From positions 1-42,007 of the forward strand of contig SKSF01000147.1 of NCBI GenBank assembly GCA_007118095.1: 42,007 nt of DNA, in the 5' to 3' direction. The notes under the pieces were generated by a model that was given only the letters and a program-made list of their open reading frames with translations, was not told where the DNA came from and ran no database searches. This document shows positions 1 through 8,754 of this stretch, in pieces. The stretch comes from Dehalococcoidia bacterium. GTDB taxonomy: Bacteria > Chloroflexota > Dehalococcoidia > Tepidiformales > Tepidiformaceae. Each line of letters starts with the position of its first letter. Position 1 is the first letter of the stretch. The translations under genes were made by a program, and so were the position numbers.

Positions 1-552
1 ATGCACGCCGACGGCGCCGGGCGCATCTACACCGGCACGATCCGCAGCGACCCTTTCTCCGATAGCGGCGAGCGCGTGCCCGGCGAATGCTGGCGCATCG
101 ATGGCGAAGGCGAGTCCGTCCAGCTCTACGACGACGTCACACTCTCGAACGGCATCGGCCTTTCGCCCGACGGGACGGTTATTTATCACTCCGACACTGG
201 CCGCGGGCAGATCGTTGCGCACGATGTGACGGCTGACGGGTGCGCGAACCGCCGCCCGTTCGCCACACTCGAACGTGGCCGCCCCGATGGACTCGCGGTC
301 GATACCGAGGGCGGCCTGTGGGTCGCGGCGTACGAAGGCGGCTGTGTCGCACGCTATGGTCTCGATGGTCAGCTTCTCGGCTACCTGGAAGTACCGGCGA
401 ACGGCGTGACGAGCCTCTGCTTCGGCGGCAGCGACCTCCGCGACCTCTACATCGTCACCTCGGACAACACCGAGGATCCCTCGCGCCAGGGAAGCATCTT
501 CCGCACCCGCGCCCCCGTCGCCGGCCAGCCGCCGCCGGTGGCACGCGTGTGA
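1..552 (+). CDS. SMP-30/gluconolactonase-family protein, 3' part
   Basis: C-terminal 183 residues of a six-bladed beta-propeller of the SMP-30/gluconolactonase/LRE-like family, whose members hydrolyse lactones or related esters with a bound divalent metal. Visible family signatures are SNGIGLSPDGTVIYHSDT (residues 49-66 of the visible part), with the metal-ligand Asn, and GRPDGLAVDTEGGLWVA, with the conserved Asp. Full-length members have about 290 residues, so roughly the first third lies outside the window and the ATG at base 1 is probably internal. It ends 26 bases before the stop of the convergent LLM oxidoreductase. The substrate cannot be told from the sequence; sugar lactones are only the family default. 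Confidence 0.85.
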   Translation: MHADGAGRIYTGTIRSDPFSDSGERVPGECWRIDGEGESVQLYDDVTLSNGIGLSPDGTVIYHSDTGRGQIVAHDVTADGCANRRPFATLERGRPDGLAVDTEGGLWVAAYEGGCVARYGLDGQLLGYLEVPANGVTSLCFGGSDLRDLYIVTSDNTEDPSRQGSIFRTRAPVAGQPPPVARV

Positions 553-578
553 CGGGCCGCATCTTCATTGCGCCGCGA

Positions 579-1511
579 CTACCCCAGCTTCCCGATCACA
601 TCTGACTCCCAGGCCAGCAGCGCGTCCCAGTCCACCGGCGGCCGGAGAGCAATGTTCACGCGCTTTGCGCCGGCTTCTTCGTAGGCCTTCACGCGTTCGA
701 TGGCCTGGTCAGGCGTCCCGATGATGACACCGCGCTCGCGCATCGCGTCGGTCGCCGGGCCCCACGTGCGCTTGAACTCCTCCTCGGCCTTCCGTTCGTG
801 TGCCGGGCTTGCGGCCATGTGGAAGCTCAGGTTGATGTTCCGCTCGATGCTCGCGGGGTCACGCCCTTCCTTCTCGCACCACTGGTCCAGCACCCCGTTG
901 AGCCGCTTGAACTCCTCTGGCGAGGTATAGGGCGAGTTCCATCCGTCGGCGTGCCGCGCAGCGATCCGCAGCGTCCGCTTCTCGCCGTTCCCGCCGACCC
1001 AGATGCGCGGGTTCGCCTGCACTGGCTTCGGGTAGCATGCCGCGTTGTTGAGCTGATAATACTGCCCCTGGAAGTCCGACCGCTCCTGCGTTAGCAGCAT
1101 GCGTACCACCTGCACGCCCTCTTCCAGCATGTCGAGCCGCTCCTTGATGGGCCGGAACGGGATGCCGTACGCCTCGTATTCCATCTGGTGCCAGCCGGCG
1201 CCCAGCCCGATCTCCAGCCGCCCGCCGCTCAGGTGGTCGATCGTCGCCAGCGTGTTCGCCAGCACCGCGGGGTGCCGGTAGTTCATCCCCAGCACCAGCA
1301 CGCCCACCCGGACGTTCCGCGTCTCGCACGCAATTGCCGACATGCACGCCGTCGCCTCGAAACAGCTTCCGCTGCCGTCGACCGGCGGCGCTTCGTAGAA
1401 GTGGTCCCAGACATCGGCCCAGTCGAAGCCGGCGCGGTCGGCCCAGGTCCAGAGCCGCCGCATCTCGTCCATGTCGATGTTCTGTTGCCCGATGTGCAGT
1501 CCAAACTTCAT
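579..1511 (-). CDS. LLM-class flavin/F420-dependent oxidoreductase
   Basis: 310-residue luciferase-like monooxygenase (LLM) TIM-barrel protein, close to the TIGR03560-type F420-dependent branch. The N-terminus MKFGLHIGQQ, the stretch GVLVLGMNYRHPAVLANT (about 92-109) and GGRLEIGLGAGWH (about 115-127) are typical of F420- or FMN-binding family members. These enzymes transfer hydride or oxygenate small substrates in the cytoplasm; the substrate is unknown. The ATG at 1511 follows AGGGGGA with about five bases of spacing. It lies 26 bases downstream of the aminopeptidase N stop on the same strand, so the two are probably co-transcribed. Whether the cofactor is F420 or FMN cannot be settled here; no F420 biosynthesis gene is present in the window. 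Confidence 0.88.
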   Translation of the reverse strand: MKFGLHIGQQNIDMDEMRRLWTWADRAGFDWADVWDHFYEAPPVDGSGSCFEATACMSAIACETRNVRVGVLVLGMNYRHPAVLANTLATIDHLSGGRLEIGLGAGWHQMEYEAYGIPFRPIKERLDMLEEGVQVVRMLLTQERSDFQGQYYQLNNAACYPKPVQANPRIWVGGNGEKRTLRIAARHADGWNSPYTSPEEFKRLNGVLDQWCEKEGRDPASIERNINLSFHMAASPAHERKAEEEFKRTWGPATDAMRERGVIIGTPDQAIERVKAYEEAGAKRVNIALRPPVDWDALLAWESDVIGKLG

Positions 1512-1537
1512 TCGCGTCCCCCTCGTTTCGGCGCGGC

Positions 1538-4084
1538 CTAACTACGCGCGTATTCCTGGCAGCGAATTGCCCGCTCCAGGTCGTCATTTGCTTCGCGCAG
1601 CTTACGCTCCAGCGTCGGAAGCCGCCCTCCCACCTCCGCCAGCAATCGCTCCGAACCTTCGAGCACGCTGCGCTCCGCACGATACGCGGGAAAGAGTGCG
1701 CCGAAATAGGTCGTCGCGAATTCTTTGTTCGGCTGCTCGAAAATCCCCACCACGTTCTCGAAGAACCGTTCCACGTATGTCTCCAGCAGCTCCCGCTGCC
1801 GCCACCAGTTGAAACCGCCCATCGCCGCCGCGGTCATGTAGAGCGACCCGTATCCCTCGCCGTGGAATTTCTGCCAGGCCTGTTCCTTCACCTCCCGGTA
1901 CGGAAACGAGGTCTCCGCCTGCACCTTCGCACGGTGCCCACGATCAGAGGGGTCGCGCTCGGCTTCCGCCTCGATCCGTTCGCGCGCGCCCGGCAGGTCC
2001 ATCGACGCGTAGCGGGTGGCCAGCGACCATCGCATGTTCTGGTCAACGCTGAAGCCCTCGATGGTGTGCTCGCCCTCGACGAGCTGGCGGAGGCGCTCCA
2101 CATCCTCTTCGACCACGGAGACGTTAAACGCCGCCCGCGCCCAGACGATCTGTGCGTCGCCGGGCTCCGCGCGGTGCAGCCCGTCCCATGCCGCTTCGAA
2201 CAGGAGATGTGCCTGTTCTTCGCGCATCTCCCCGGGCGTGAAGCGCACCAGCACCGCCGTCGCGTGGTTCAGGACCGAATCGATGAGTTCGACCGAAGGC
2301 TCCAGCGGCAGCTTCTCGCGCACCAGCGCTAGGAACTCTTGCGCCTTGAGCTGCTGGTCGCGGACCATCGCCCAGAGCGACGACCACAGGAGCTGGCGCA
2401 CCAGCATGTCATCGAACCGTTCGATGTGTTCGCGGAGGAAGCGGACCGAGGCGTCGTCGAGGGTAATCTTCGCGAACGCGTGGTCGCCGTAGTTCGGCAG
2501 GACCAGGTCGGGCTTCGGCTTGCCATGCGCACCCGGGACATCCGCGGTGGCGTCTGAGATGAACGCGGGTACGATATCGACTTCCATCGGCCCCTCGGCG
2601 CCGTGAAAGAGCCCGATGTCCAGCGCGTGCGGCCGCAGGTGCGGATACGCTTCCGGTGCTTCCTGGTGCAGCGTCAGCGACGTGATGGTCATGCCGTCGG
2701 TCCCATACTCGGCGCGAAGGGTGTTAAGCGACGACGTCTCCAGCCACAGCCGCGACCATTCGTCCAGGTCTTGCCCGCTGCCCTGTTCGAGCGCCGCCAG
2801 GAACTGCGATAGCGTGGCGTTCCCGAACGCATGGGTCTTGAAATAGTGCCGCATCCCGTCCCGGAAGCCATCCATGCCGATCGCACGGACGAGCTGCTTC
2901 AGCACCGACGCGCCCTTGCCATAGGTGATGCCGTCGAAGTTGAGGAATGTCTGGTCCGTGTCCTCGACCTGACCCGCAATCGGATGCGTCGTCACGAGCT
3001 GGTCTTCCCGGTAGGCCCAGTTCTTGATCGCCGCATTGAAGTCCTGCCACCCCGCGGTGAAGCGTGTCGCCTTCTCCAGGCACAGGTACGACATGTACGT
3101 GGCAAAGCTCTCGTTGAGCCACAGGTCGTTCCACCAGCGCATCGTCACCAGGTTCCCGAACCACATGTGCGCCATCTCGTGGAGTAGGGTCTCGGCGCGG
3201 CGGCGCCGCTGGTTATCCGTTGGCGGGTCGCGGAACACCATGTATTCGTTGAAGGTCACCGCGCCAACGTTCTCCATCGCCCCCGCGTTGAACTCGGGCA
3301 CGAATACCTGGTCGTACTTGCCCCACGGGTAGGGGTAGTCAAAGAACTCGGCGAAAAAATCCAGCCCCTGCTTCGAAAGCGTGAACAGCTCGTCCGCGTC
3401 CAGATACTTCGCCATCGACTTCCGGCAGAATAGCCCCAGGTCCACGTCCCCGTGCTGGTCGCGCACCTGGTGATAGGGCCCACACACAATCGCAAACAGG
3501 TAGGTGCTGAACGCCAGCGTCCGCGGGAATACGTGCCGCGTCCGCCCATCCGGCTGCTCTACCGAACGCTCGGCCCGGCTGTTCGCGATCACCTCCCATT
3601 CTGAAGGTGCCGTCACCGTGACCTGGTACGCGCCCTTGATATCGGGCTGGTCGAAGCACGGGAACAGCCGGTGTGCCTCGTAGGGCTCGAAGTTGGTGTA
3701 GAGGTACTCTTCCCCGTCCTCGGGGTCGATGAACTGGTGAAAGCCGTCGCCGCCGTGGTCGTATTCGTTCTCATGGACGATCCGGACGACGTTCGACTTC
3801 CCGAGCAGGTCACCTGGCAACGTTAGCCGGTACCCGTCCCATCGCGGAACCGCACTATGACCGTTGATTTCGAGCAGCTCGATCCGCTTGCCCCGGTAGT
3901 CCAGGAACGTGTCGCCGCTGCCGCTGTCGTCGAAACGGATCTCCACGTCGCCGTTGTACGTCGCCGCGCCGCGCTGGATTTCGATGCCCATCGTGTAATC
4001 GGCGCTGCGGATGCGCGCGGCCCGTCCTTCGGCCTCTTCCCTCGTCAGGATGTCGTGTGGCGTTGGTGTTGCCGTGTCGGTCAT
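1538..4084 (-). CDS. pepN: Aminopeptidase N, M1 family
   Basis: 848-residue zinc aminopeptidase of peptidase family M1, removing N-terminal amino acids from peptides in the cytoplasm (no signal peptide is visible). The exopeptidase motif GAMEN is at residues 268-272. The zinc site HEMAH is at 302-306, with the third ligand E325 in NESFATY, matching the HExxH-x18-E spacing. A long helical C-terminal domain follows, as in the actinobacterial-type PepN, which has a similar length. Upstream on the same strand, GGGGGG lies about ten bases before the ATG at 4084. It is divergent from an SDR gene and probably forms a two-gene unit with the LLM oxidoreductase downstream. Confidence 0.95.
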   Translation of the reverse strand: MTDTATPTPHDILTREEAEGRAARIRSADYTMGIEIQRGAATYNGDVEIRFDDSGSGDTFLDYRGKRIELLEINGHSAVPRWDGYRLTLPGDLLGKSNVVRIVHENEYDHGGDGFHQFIDPEDGEEYLYTNFEPYEAHRLFPCFDQPDIKGAYQVTVTAPSEWEVIANSRAERSVEQPDGRTRHVFPRTLAFSTYLFAIVCGPYHQVRDQHGDVDLGLFCRKSMAKYLDADELFTLSKQGLDFFAEFFDYPYPWGKYDQVFVPEFNAGAMENVGAVTFNEYMVFRDPPTDNQRRRRAETLLHEMAHMWFGNLVTMRWWNDLWLNESFATYMSYLCLEKATRFTAGWQDFNAAIKNWAYREDQLVTTHPIAGQVEDTDQTFLNFDGITYGKGASVLKQLVRAIGMDGFRDGMRHYFKTHAFGNATLSQFLAALEQGSGQDLDEWSRLWLETSSLNTLRAEYGTDGMTITSLTLHQEAPEAYPHLRPHALDIGLFHGAEGPMEVDIVPAFISDATADVPGAHGKPKPDLVLPNYGDHAFAKITLDDASVRFLREHIERFDDMLVRQLLWSSLWAMVRDQQLKAQEFLALVREKLPLEPSVELIDSVLNHATAVLVRFTPGEMREEQAHLLFEAAWDGLHRAEPGDAQIVWARAAFNVSVVEEDVERLRQLVEGEHTIEGFSVDQNMRWSLATRYASMDLPGARERIEAEAERDPSDRGHRAKVQAETSFPYREVKEQAWQKFHGEGYGSLYMTAAAMGGFNWWRQRELLETYVERFFENVVGIFEQPNKEFATTYFGALFPAYRAERSVLEGSERLLAEVGGRLPTLERKLREANDDLERAIRCQEYARS

Positions 4085-4162
4085 AGCTTGTCTGCCCCCC
4101 GGTGGTGCTGGTGCGGCGTTTGGTTTGACCCCGTTCCGGTAGTATGTCGCCCGAGCTCCTAC

Positions 4163-4167
4163 AAGGG
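4163..4167 (+). promoter_or_regulatory. Ribosome binding site selecting the SDR start
   Basis: AAGGG ends nine bases before the ATG at 4177. The alternative in-frame ATG at 4144 has no purine-rich site before it and would add 11 residues ahead of the Rossmann fold. A TAGTAT at 4140-4145 could be the -10 of this gene, in which case the 4144 ATG would lie inside the promoter. Confidence 0.5.
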
Positions 4168-4176
4168 AAAAGGGTC

Positions 4177-4992
4177 ATGGAAGAACTCAACGGCAAAGTC
4201 GCAGTCATCACCGGGGGCGCCAGCGGCATTGGCCTGGCCACCGCCAAACACCTGGCGCGCGAAGGCGTCAACATCGTGCTCGCCGACATCGAACAAGGCG
4301 CCCTGTCGCGCGCCGTCGACGAGGTAATCGCCGAGGGCGTCGACACTATCGGTGTGCGCACCGACGTCGGCGAACTGTCCGAAGTACAGGCGCTTGCGGA
4401 CCGCGCGTACGACCACTTTGGTGCCGCGCACATCCTGTTCAACAATGCCGGGGTCGCCATATCCGGCCCCATCCAGGAGATGAGCCATGCCGATTGGGAA
4501 TGGCTCATGCGCGTCAACCTCTGGGGCGTCATCCACGGCGTTGAGACGTTCTTGCCGCGGATGCTCAAACAGGGTGGCGAGGGCCACATCGTGAATACGG
4601 CCTCCTTTGCCGGCCTAGTCGCCAACGAAGGTCTGGGCGTCTACTGCGTCACCAAATATGGTGTTGTCGCACTGTCCGAATGCCTCTTCCGCGACGTCCG
4701 CAACGATGGCATCGGCGTCTCCGTGCTGTGTCCGATGCAGGTCGAGACGAATATCCGCAGCTCCGCCCGCAACCGTCCCGACGAGCTTGGCGGCCCGTCT
4801 GATGTCGTGGTTCACGAAGGCCCTGGCGAGGATACGCGGGACCTCGCTGGCGGGTTCATCACCGCCGACGAAGTCGCCAGCCAGGTCGTCAAAGCCATCC
4901 GGAACCGCGAGCTCTTCATCCTCACTCACCCGGAAAGCCGCCAGTTCATCCGCCGCCGCTTCGAGCGCATCGACCGTGCCTTCGAGGCATAG
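4177..4992 (+). CDS. Short-chain dehydrogenase/reductase (SDR)
   Basis: 271-residue classical SDR counted from the ATG at 4177. The NAD(P)-binding motif GGASGIG is at 13-19, the NNAG motif at 89-92, the structural Asn at 114 (RVNLWG), and the catalytic Ser143 and YCVTK (Y156, K160) are all present. D37 after the second strand (VLADIEQ) favours NAD(H) over NADP(H) by the family rule. It acts on an unknown alcohol or ketone. It is divergent from pepN and followed, after 36 bases, by mobA, which seems to have its own promoter. The C-terminal 70 residues are poorly conserved in SDRs and give no hint of substrate. Confidence 0.92.
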   Translation: MEELNGKVAVITGGASGIGLATAKHLAREGVNIVLADIEQGALSRAVDEVIAEGVDTIGVRTDVGELSEVQALADRAYDHFGAAHILFNNAGVAISGPIQEMSHADWEWLMRVNLWGVIHGVETFLPRMLKQGGEGHIVNTASFAGLVANEGLGVYCVTKYGVVALSECLFRDVRNDGIGVSVLCPMQVETNIRSSARNRPDELGGPSDVVVHEGPGEDTRDLAGGFITADEVASQVVKAIRNRELFILTHPESRQFIRRRFERIDRAFEA

Positions 4993-5016
4993 GCGCCTGT
5001 CCCATCCTCGAAGCGC

Positions 5017-5022
5017 TACGAT
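5017..5022 (+). promoter_or_regulatory. Putative -10 element, leaderless mobA start
   Basis: TACGAT is followed by exactly six bases and the ATG of mobA at 5029. No Shine-Dalgarno sequence precedes the start. The spacing would place the transcription start on or next to the A of ATG. No good -35 is visible. Confidence 0.45.
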
Positions 5023-5028
5023 GGACGG

Positions 5029-5664
5029 ATGACATCTCACGCAGCACCAGCGGCCGTCATCCTCGCGGGCGGACGCGGCCAGCGGTTCGGCGGCCCAAAA
5101 GGCGAAGCGTTGTTCCTGGGCCGTCCACTCCTTGCCTGGGTTGTGGACGCCGCCGCTGCCGTTTCGGACGAGATCGTGATCGTGACGGCGCACACTGCCG
5201 CCGATCTGCCTCAGCTCGGCCACCCGGTCCGCGCCGTTCCCGACCGCGAGCAGTACCCCGGCCCACTTGGCGGCGCGCTGGCGGGCTTCGATGCCCTCGA
5301 TACACCATCCGCCTTCCTGCTCCCCTGCGATGCACCGCTCATTCGCCCGGCGGTACTCCAGCGGCTCCACGATGCCAACGGGGAAGCAGATGACGCTGTT
5401 GTGCCCGTGATCGATGGGCGTTCCCAGCCCCTCATTGCGCTGTACCAGACAGGGCCGGCCCGCGCCGCATTCCGCCTATCGCTCATCTCCGGCCGGCGTT
5501 CGATGGCCAGCGCGGTCGAACAGCTCCACACGCATTTCCTGGACGAAGCAACGCTCCGCGATGCCGACCCAATGCTCCTGAGCTTTCGTGGAGTGAACAC
5601 CCCCGACGAGCTCGCCGTGCTCGAGGCCGACGCCCGCCAGCACGGGGTCGTCGCTCCTTCGTAA
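5029..5664 (+). CDS. mobA: Molybdenum cofactor guanylyltransferase
   Basis: 211-residue MobA-like nucleotidyltransferase that attaches GMP to molybdopterin to form the guanine dinucleotide cofactor used by DMSO-reductase-type enzymes. The N-terminal signature LAGGRGQRFGGPK (12-24) carries the GTP-binding glycines and lysine; GPLGGALAGF (78-87) and PCDAPLI (99-105, with the Mg-binding D101) are also typical. The length is close to the usual 190-210. The next gene encodes a molybdopterin oxidoreductase, which supports MobA over the related MocA cytidylyltransferase. The two genes are 35 bases apart and each has its own -10-like element, so they may be transcribed separately. Confidence 0.88.
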   Translation: MTSHAAPAAVILAGGRGQRFGGPKGEALFLGRPLLAWVVDAAAAVSDEIVIVTAHTAADLPQLGHPVRAVPDREQYPGPLGGALAGFDALDTPSAFLLPCDAPLIRPAVLQRLHDANGEADDAVVPVIDGRSQPLIALYQTGPARAAFRLSLISGRRSMASAVEQLHTHFLDEATLRDADPMLLSFRGVNTPDELAVLEADARQHGVVAPS

Positions 5665-5687
5665 CGGCGGACCATTCTTCGCTGCGC

Positions 5688-5693
5688 TACACT
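5688..5693 (+). promoter_or_regulatory. Putative -10 element, leaderless oxidoreductase start
   Basis: TACACT is followed by exactly six bases (CGTCCC) and the ATG at 5700, with no Shine-Dalgarno sequence. This is the same geometry as in front of mobA. Confidence 0.45.
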
Positions 5694-5699
5694 CGTCCC

Positions 5700-7880
5700 A
5701 TGGCAAAACCGCGTGTGAAGGCTGCCGGCGGGCTGCCCGCTATCTGGTACGTCGCGAAGAAGAGCCGCGAGGCTGGCGGGTCCTGGCGGCTGTATCAGCG
5801 CCTCCGTTCGAAGAACACCTGCAAGACGTGCGCGCTCGGTATGGGTGGGCAGCACGGCGGCATGGTGAACGAAGCGGGCCACTTCCCGGAAGTGTGCAAG
5901 AAGTCGGTGCAGGCGCAGGCGGCCGACATGGCGGACTTCATCCCCCAGCTCTTTTTCCGCCAGACGACCATCGAGGAGCTCGCCACGTATTCCTCGCGCG
6001 AACTTGAAGCCCTCGGCAGGCTCGCCTACCCGCTCTTTGCGGGACCCGGCGACTCGCACTACCGCCGCATCACGTGGGACGAAGCCTGCGAGCACATAGC
6101 CACCCACTTCCGCGACGCCAGCCCGGGAGAGACCTTCGTCTACTCGTCGGGCCGCTCCAGCAACGAAGCCGCCTTCCTGCTCCAGCTCGTCGCCCGGGCC
6201 TATGGCACGCCGAACATCCACAACTGTTCCTTCTTTTGCCACGCCGCCTCGAGCGTCGCGCTCGAGGGCGTCTACGGGTCCAGCACCGGCTCCATCACGC
6301 TCGAGGACATCTCCGAAACGGACCTCGTCCTGCTGGCGGGCGCGAACCCCGCCAGTAACCACCCGCGCCTCATCACTCAGCTCGTCAATCTTCGCCGCCG
6401 CGGCGGCGAAGTCATCGTCGTGAACCCGCTGCGCGAGCTCGGCCTCGAACGCTTCCGCGTCCCCTCGGACTGGCGGTCGATGCTCACCGGGTCCGACGTC
6501 GCCAGTATCTACGTCCAGCCCCACGCGGGTTCCGATGCCGCCTTCTTCCTCGGCCTGGTCAAAGGTTTGATCGAGCGCGACGCCATCGACCACGATTTCA
6601 TTGCGCAGTACACGGACGGCTGGGAAACGGTAAGCGAACGCGCGGAAGCCACGCCGTGGCATGACATCGTCGACGCCTGCGGTGTCGCCCGCCCGACCAT
6701 TGACCGCGTCGTCGATGCGCTGGCGAAGGTCGACCGTGGCATCTTCCTGTGGGCGATGGGCCTCACCCATCATGCGAACGGGGTCGAGAACATCGAGTCA
6801 CTCTCCAATGTCGCGCTGGCGCGAGGCTGGCTGGGCAAGCCCGGCAGCGGGCTCATGCCCATCCGCGGCCATTCGAACGTTCAGGGCGTCGGGTCGATGG
6901 GTGTTTCACCCGCGCTCAAGGGCGCCTTCGCCGAGCGGCTGGAACAGGTCTATGGCATCGAGGTGCCGGCCCAGCCCGGACAGCACACCTACGCGTCGAT
7001 GGAGGCCGCTGCCCGCGGCGAGGTCCGCGCGGCACTTCTGCTCGGCGGGAACCTGTTCGGCAGCAACCCGGACCGCGAGTGGGCTGCGCAGGCGATGCGC
7101 GCCATCCCCTTCACCGTCTCCATTAGCACGAAGCTGAACGAAGGCCATATCCATGGCCGGGGTCAGGCCTCGCTCATCCTGCCCGCGCTCACACGCGACG
7201 AAGAGCACCAGCCGACCACGCAGGAATCGATGTTCAACTACGTCCGCCTGTCGGACGGCGGCGAGACAGCCCCCGGCCAGATGAAGTCCGAAGTCGAGAT
7301 CATCGCGGCCATCGCGGAGCGCATCCTCCCCGAGGGCCGCTTCGACTGGTCCGATTTGCGCTCCCACGATGCGCTCCGAAGGTCCATGGCGAGCGTCGTC
7401 CCGGGCTACGAAGCCGTCGGCGGCATCGGCCAGACGAAGCAAGAGTTCCAGATTGCCGGCCGGACCTTCCACGAACCTCGCTTCAAGACGCCGGATGCGA
7501 AGGCGCAGTTCCACCCGACCGGCCTCCCCTCCTTCAACGTGGCGCCCGGGCAATTGCGGCTGATGACAATCCGGAGCGAAGGACAGTTCAATACCGTCGT
7601 GTATGAGGACGAAGACCTCTATCGCGGTAACACCCGCCGCGACGTCGTCATGATGAGCAAGATCGACGCCCGCCGCATGGGGTTGCAGGAAGGCCAGCGC
7701 GTGCTCGTTGCGTCCGAAGCCGGGGAAATGGAGGCATCCGTCGCCGTTGCACCCATCCGGACCGGCAACGCCGCCATGTATTATCCCGAGGCAAACCAGC
7801 TCGTGCCGCGCACGCTCGACCCCCGGTCGCACACCCCGGCCTTCAAATCGTGCGCCGTGTCCATCACGCCAGCGGATTGA
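5700..7880 (+). CDS. FdhF/YdeP-family molybdopterin oxidoreductase
   Basis: 726-residue oxidoreductase of the DMSO reductase superfamily, closest by pattern to the FdhF/YdeP (formate-dehydrogenase-alpha-like) branch. The N-terminal iron-sulfur region has only three nearby cysteines, C41, C44 and C66 (CKTCALGMGG then EVCKK). C180 in FFCHAASS sits where formate dehydrogenases have the Sec or Cys molybdenum ligand followed by His. The C-terminal cofactor-binding domain starts near residue 622 (RSEGQFNT). No Tat or Sec signal is seen, so it is probably cytoplasmic. mobA immediately upstream would supply the guanine dinucleotide form of the cofactor. The true substrate is unknown: YdeP-type proteins are mostly uncharacterised, and formate is only one possibility. 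Confidence 0.88.
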   Translation: MAKPRVKAAGGLPAIWYVAKKSREAGGSWRLYQRLRSKNTCKTCALGMGGQHGGMVNEAGHFPEVCKKSVQAQAADMADFIPQLFFRQTTIEELATYSSRELEALGRLAYPLFAGPGDSHYRRITWDEACEHIATHFRDASPGETFVYSSGRSSNEAAFLLQLVARAYGTPNIHNCSFFCHAASSVALEGVYGSSTGSITLEDISETDLVLLAGANPASNHPRLITQLVNLRRRGGEVIVVNPLRELGLERFRVPSDWRSMLTGSDVASIYVQPHAGSDAAFFLGLVKGLIERDAIDHDFIAQYTDGWETVSERAEATPWHDIVDACGVARPTIDRVVDALAKVDRGIFLWAMGLTHHANGVENIESLSNVALARGWLGKPGSGLMPIRGHSNVQGVGSMGVSPALKGAFAERLEQVYGIEVPAQPGQHTYASMEAAARGEVRAALLLGGNLFGSNPDREWAAQAMRAIPFTVSISTKLNEGHIHGRGQASLILPALTRDEEHQPTTQESMFNYVRLSDGGETAPGQMKSEVEIIAAIAERILPEGRFDWSDLRSHDALRRSMASVVPGYEAVGGIGQTKQEFQIAGRTFHEPRFKTPDAKAQFHPTGLPSFNVAPGQLRLMTIRSEGQFNTVVYEDEDLYRGNTRRDVVMMSKIDARRMGLQEGQRVLVASEAGEMEASVAVAPIRTGNAAMYYPEANQLVPRTLDPRSHTPAFKSCAVSITPAD

Positions 7881-7904
7881 GCTCGCGCGTCGCTGCTGGT
7901 GCCG

Positions 7905-7940
7905 TAGGATGAACGCCATCAGGAACCAACAAACTGGAGG
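7905..7940 (+). promoter_or_regulatory. Putative -10 and Shine-Dalgarno of the SDR-methyltransferase pair
   Basis: TAGGAT at 7905-7910 is a plausible -10. A leader of about 29 bases would follow, ending with GGAGG at 7936-7940, five bases before the ATG at 7946. This contrasts with the leaderless-looking starts just upstream. No convincing -35 is visible. Confidence 0.4.
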
Positions 7941-7945
7941 CAACG

Positions 7946-8710
7946 ATGGTGGATATCCGTCAGCTCTTTGATCTTTCAGGCAAGGTGGCGCTCGTCACGG
8001 GGGGCAGCCGCGGCCTCGGGAAGGAGATGGTGCTCGCGTTCGCGCACGCCGGCGCCGATGTCGTCATCTCCAGCCGCAAGCAGGAGTCGTGCGACGAGCT
8101 TGCGAAGCAGGTGGAAAGCGAAACGGGCCAAAAAGCGCTGCCCGTGGCCTGTCACGTGGCTGAATGGGGCCAGGTGGAACAACTTGCCGAAACGGCCTAC
8201 GAGCACTTCGGCAAAGTCGATGTTCTCGTCAACAACGCCGGCATGTCGCCGCTCTATGACCACATCAACAACGTCACCGAAGACCTCTACGACAAGGTCC
8301 TCGACGTCAATCTCAAGGGCCCGTTCCGGCTCACCGCGATGGTTGGGACACGCATGACCGAGGGCGATGGCGGCTCCATCATCATGGTCTCCAGCAACGG
8401 CGCGATGAACCCGCGCTCGAACATCATCCCCTATGCCGCCGCCAAGGCCGGTCTCAACGCTATGACCGAAGGCTTCGCCCACGCATTCGCGCCGAAGGTG
8501 CGCGTCAACTGCATCATGCCCGGGCCGTTCCTCACCGACATATCCAAGGCCTGGGACCTCGAAGCTTTCGAAAAGCGTGCGAAGGAGAACATCTTCCTCC
8601 AGCGCGGCGGTCAGCCCGAAGAGGTTGTTGGGGCGGCGCTCTACTTCGCGTCGAACGCGTCCAGCTACACCACCGGGGCCGTCCTGCCCATCACAGGTGG
8701 CGGAAGCTAA
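7946..8710 (+). CDS. Short-chain dehydrogenase/reductase (SDR)
   Basis: 254-residue classical SDR of FabG-like size. TGGSRGLG (18-25) binds the cofactor, NNAG is at 96-99, and the catalytic residues are S150 and YAAAK (Y163, K167). R44 after the second strand (ISSRKQ) favours NADPH by the family rule. A Gly-rich C-terminus ending in ITGGGS is typical of enzymes such as gluconate 5-dehydrogenase and 3-oxoacyl-ACP reductase, but the substrate is not known. It is not closely similar to the SDR at 4177. A methyltransferase follows 44 bases downstream with a strong ribosome binding site, probably in the same transcript. Confidence 0.92.
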   Translation: MVDIRQLFDLSGKVALVTGGSRGLGKEMVLAFAHAGADVVISSRKQESCDELAKQVESETGQKALPVACHVAEWGQVEQLAETAYEHFGKVDVLVNNAGMSPLYDHINNVTEDLYDKVLDVNLKGPFRLTAMVGTRMTEGDGGSIIMVSSNGAMNPRSNIIPYAAAKAGLNAMTEGFAHAFAPKVRVNCIMPGPFLTDISKAWDLEAFEKRAKENIFLQRGGQPEEVVGAALYFASNASSYTTGAVLPITGGGS

Positions 8711-8754
8711 ACCGCGCACCGCAGCGGCGTGCGGCCCGGACAGGAGGAATAACG

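Noticed and set aside
4125-4130. TTGACC as -35 for the SDR gene at 4177
   Set aside because: The only -10-like hexamer, TAGTAT at 4140, is nine bases away, too close; no hexamer at 16-18 bases.
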